Assembly: GCA_035455605.1 (NCBI GenBank) | Contig: DATIER010000339.1 | Span: forward strand, 1 to 7,109 | Reading direction: 5' to 3' | DNA: 7,109 bases | From: AC-32 sp035455605 | GTDB lineage: Bacteria > Actinomycetota > Thermoleophilia > Gaiellales > Gaiellaceae | Part shown: positions 6,487-7,109 of the stretch, one piece after another | Layout: every line of letters begins with the position of its first letter | How positions within the stretch are numbered: the first letter of the stretch is position 1 | Made by a program: the position numbers and the translations under genes | Notes under the pieces: generated by a model | The model's input: the letters and a program-made list of their open reading frames with translations, nothing else | Databases searched by the model: none | What the model was told of the DNA's origin: nothing

Positions 6487-6495
6487 CGGCGTGCG

Positions 6496-7109
6496 TTGAC
6501 CGACCAGTCCGCAGAGCAGCAGGCGAACGGCAAGGCCGAGATCACCTGCCTGATCGTGGACGACCACGAGGTCGTGCGCGAGGGCCTGCGGCTCTCGCTC
6601 TCGCGCGCGCCGCACATCCGCGTCGTGGGGGAGGCCGCCGACGGCGCAACCGCGGTCAGCCTCGCCGAGCGCCGCAAGCCCGACGTGGTGATCATGGACG
6701 TCCGCATGCCCGGCATGGACGGGCTCGAGGCGACGAAGCTGCTCACCCAGCGCGTGCCGGACACGGCCGTCCTGATCTTCACCGCGTACAGCGAGCGCAG
6801 CCTCCTCGGCCGCGGGCTCGAGTCGGGCGCGAAGGGCTACATCCTCAAAGAGGCGCCGCACCAGACGCTGCTGAAGGCGATCGACAAGGTGGTCGCCGGC
6901 GAGGGCTTCGTCGACCCGGCGCTGATGCCGGCCTTCCTCTCGGGCGATCGCGAGGACATGCTCACGGCCCGCGAGCGCGAGATCCTGCAGCTGCTCGCCG
7001 ACGGCATGTCCAACGCCGACGTGGCGGGGCGGCTCTTCATCAGCCAGGAGACGGTCAAGAGCCACGTGCGGCACATCCTCACGAAGCTCGAGGCCGACAC
7101 GCGCACGCA
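6496..7109 (+). CDS. NarL/FixJ-family response regulator, 3' end beyond window
   Basis: 204 codons plus two bases are visible. The receiver domain (about residues 16-132) shows the acidic pair D22/D23 in LIVDDHE, phospho-acceptor D68 in VVIMDVRMPGMDG, T96 in IFTA and K118 in GYILKEA, so phosphorylation chemistry is intact. A linker leads to a LuxR-type helix-turn-helix (from about 154), with LTAREREILQLLADGMSNADVAGRLF and ISQETVKSHVRHILTKL; the gene is cut a few residues after this. It would be a two-component transcription factor activated by a histidine kinase that is not in the window. The start is the TTG at 6496: no ATG or GTG in this frame lies before the conserved DDH motif, and a -10 element stands just upstream; the nearby GTG at 6491 is out of frame. 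It is divergent from the importer operon across 140 bases, and its targets are unknown. Confidence 0.88.
   Translation, partial: MTDQSAEQQANGKAEITCLIVDDHEVVREGLRLSLSRAPHIRVVGEAADGATAVSLAERRKPDVVIMDVRMPGMDGLEATKLLTQRVPDTAVLIFTAYSERSLLGRGLESGAKGYILKEAPHQTLLKAIDKVVAGEGFVDPALMPAFLSGDREDMLTAREREILQLLADGMSNADVAGRLFISQETVKSHVRHILTKLEADTRT

Noticed and set aside
6439..7106. Open frames on the minus strand opposite the response regulator.
   Set aside because: The plus strand encodes all receiver and helix-turn-helix motifs; the minus frames are compositional shadows.

Overview
The window is about two-thirds G+C, with strong GC bias at third codon positions, GTG and TTG starts, 4-base gene overlaps and apparently leaderless promoters. 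Together with an Rv2578c-type radical SAM gene and an actinobacterial-type SOS box, this points to a high-GC actinomycete. A lineage such as Thermoleophilia is possible, but the sequence alone does not settle the class.

Layout. (1) Bases 1-648, minus strand: the N-terminal 216 codons of a metallo-beta-lactamase-fold hydrolase that runs off the left edge. (2) Bases 649-672: a 24-base divergent intergenic region holding a perfect 12-bp palindrome, GAACGTACGTTC, that fits the Gram-positive LexA (SOS) box, directly followed by a -10 element. (3) Bases 673-1572, plus strand: a radical SAM protein of the spore-photoproduct-lyase-like/Rv2578c group. (4) Bases 1569-6355, minus strand: a complete four-gene ABC importer operon in the order BMP-family substrate-binding protein, double-domain ATPase, permease 1, permease 2. 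This matches the bmpA-nupOPQ nucleoside/purine uptake arrangement. (5) Bases 6356-6495: a divergent regulatory region. (6) Bases 6496 to the right edge, plus strand: a NarL/FixJ-type response regulator cut off inside its DNA-binding domain.

How the genes fit together. The importer genes form one transcription unit. Between the binding-protein and ATPase genes lies a perfect 15-bp hairpin without a T tract, which probably raises the amount of binding protein relative to the membrane parts. The last three genes are joined by two GTGA start/stop overlaps. The operon promoter appears to carry a 16-bp palindrome at the transcription start, a possible operator. The radical SAM gene and the importer operon converge and share the stop sequence CTAG.

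No mobile element, CRISPR array, tRNA or rRNA is visible, and no gene-free stretch exceeds 300 bases. I see no clearly new system. The most informative signals are regulatory: the SOS-like box between the hydrolase and the radical SAM gene, and the two strong inverted repeats in the importer operon.
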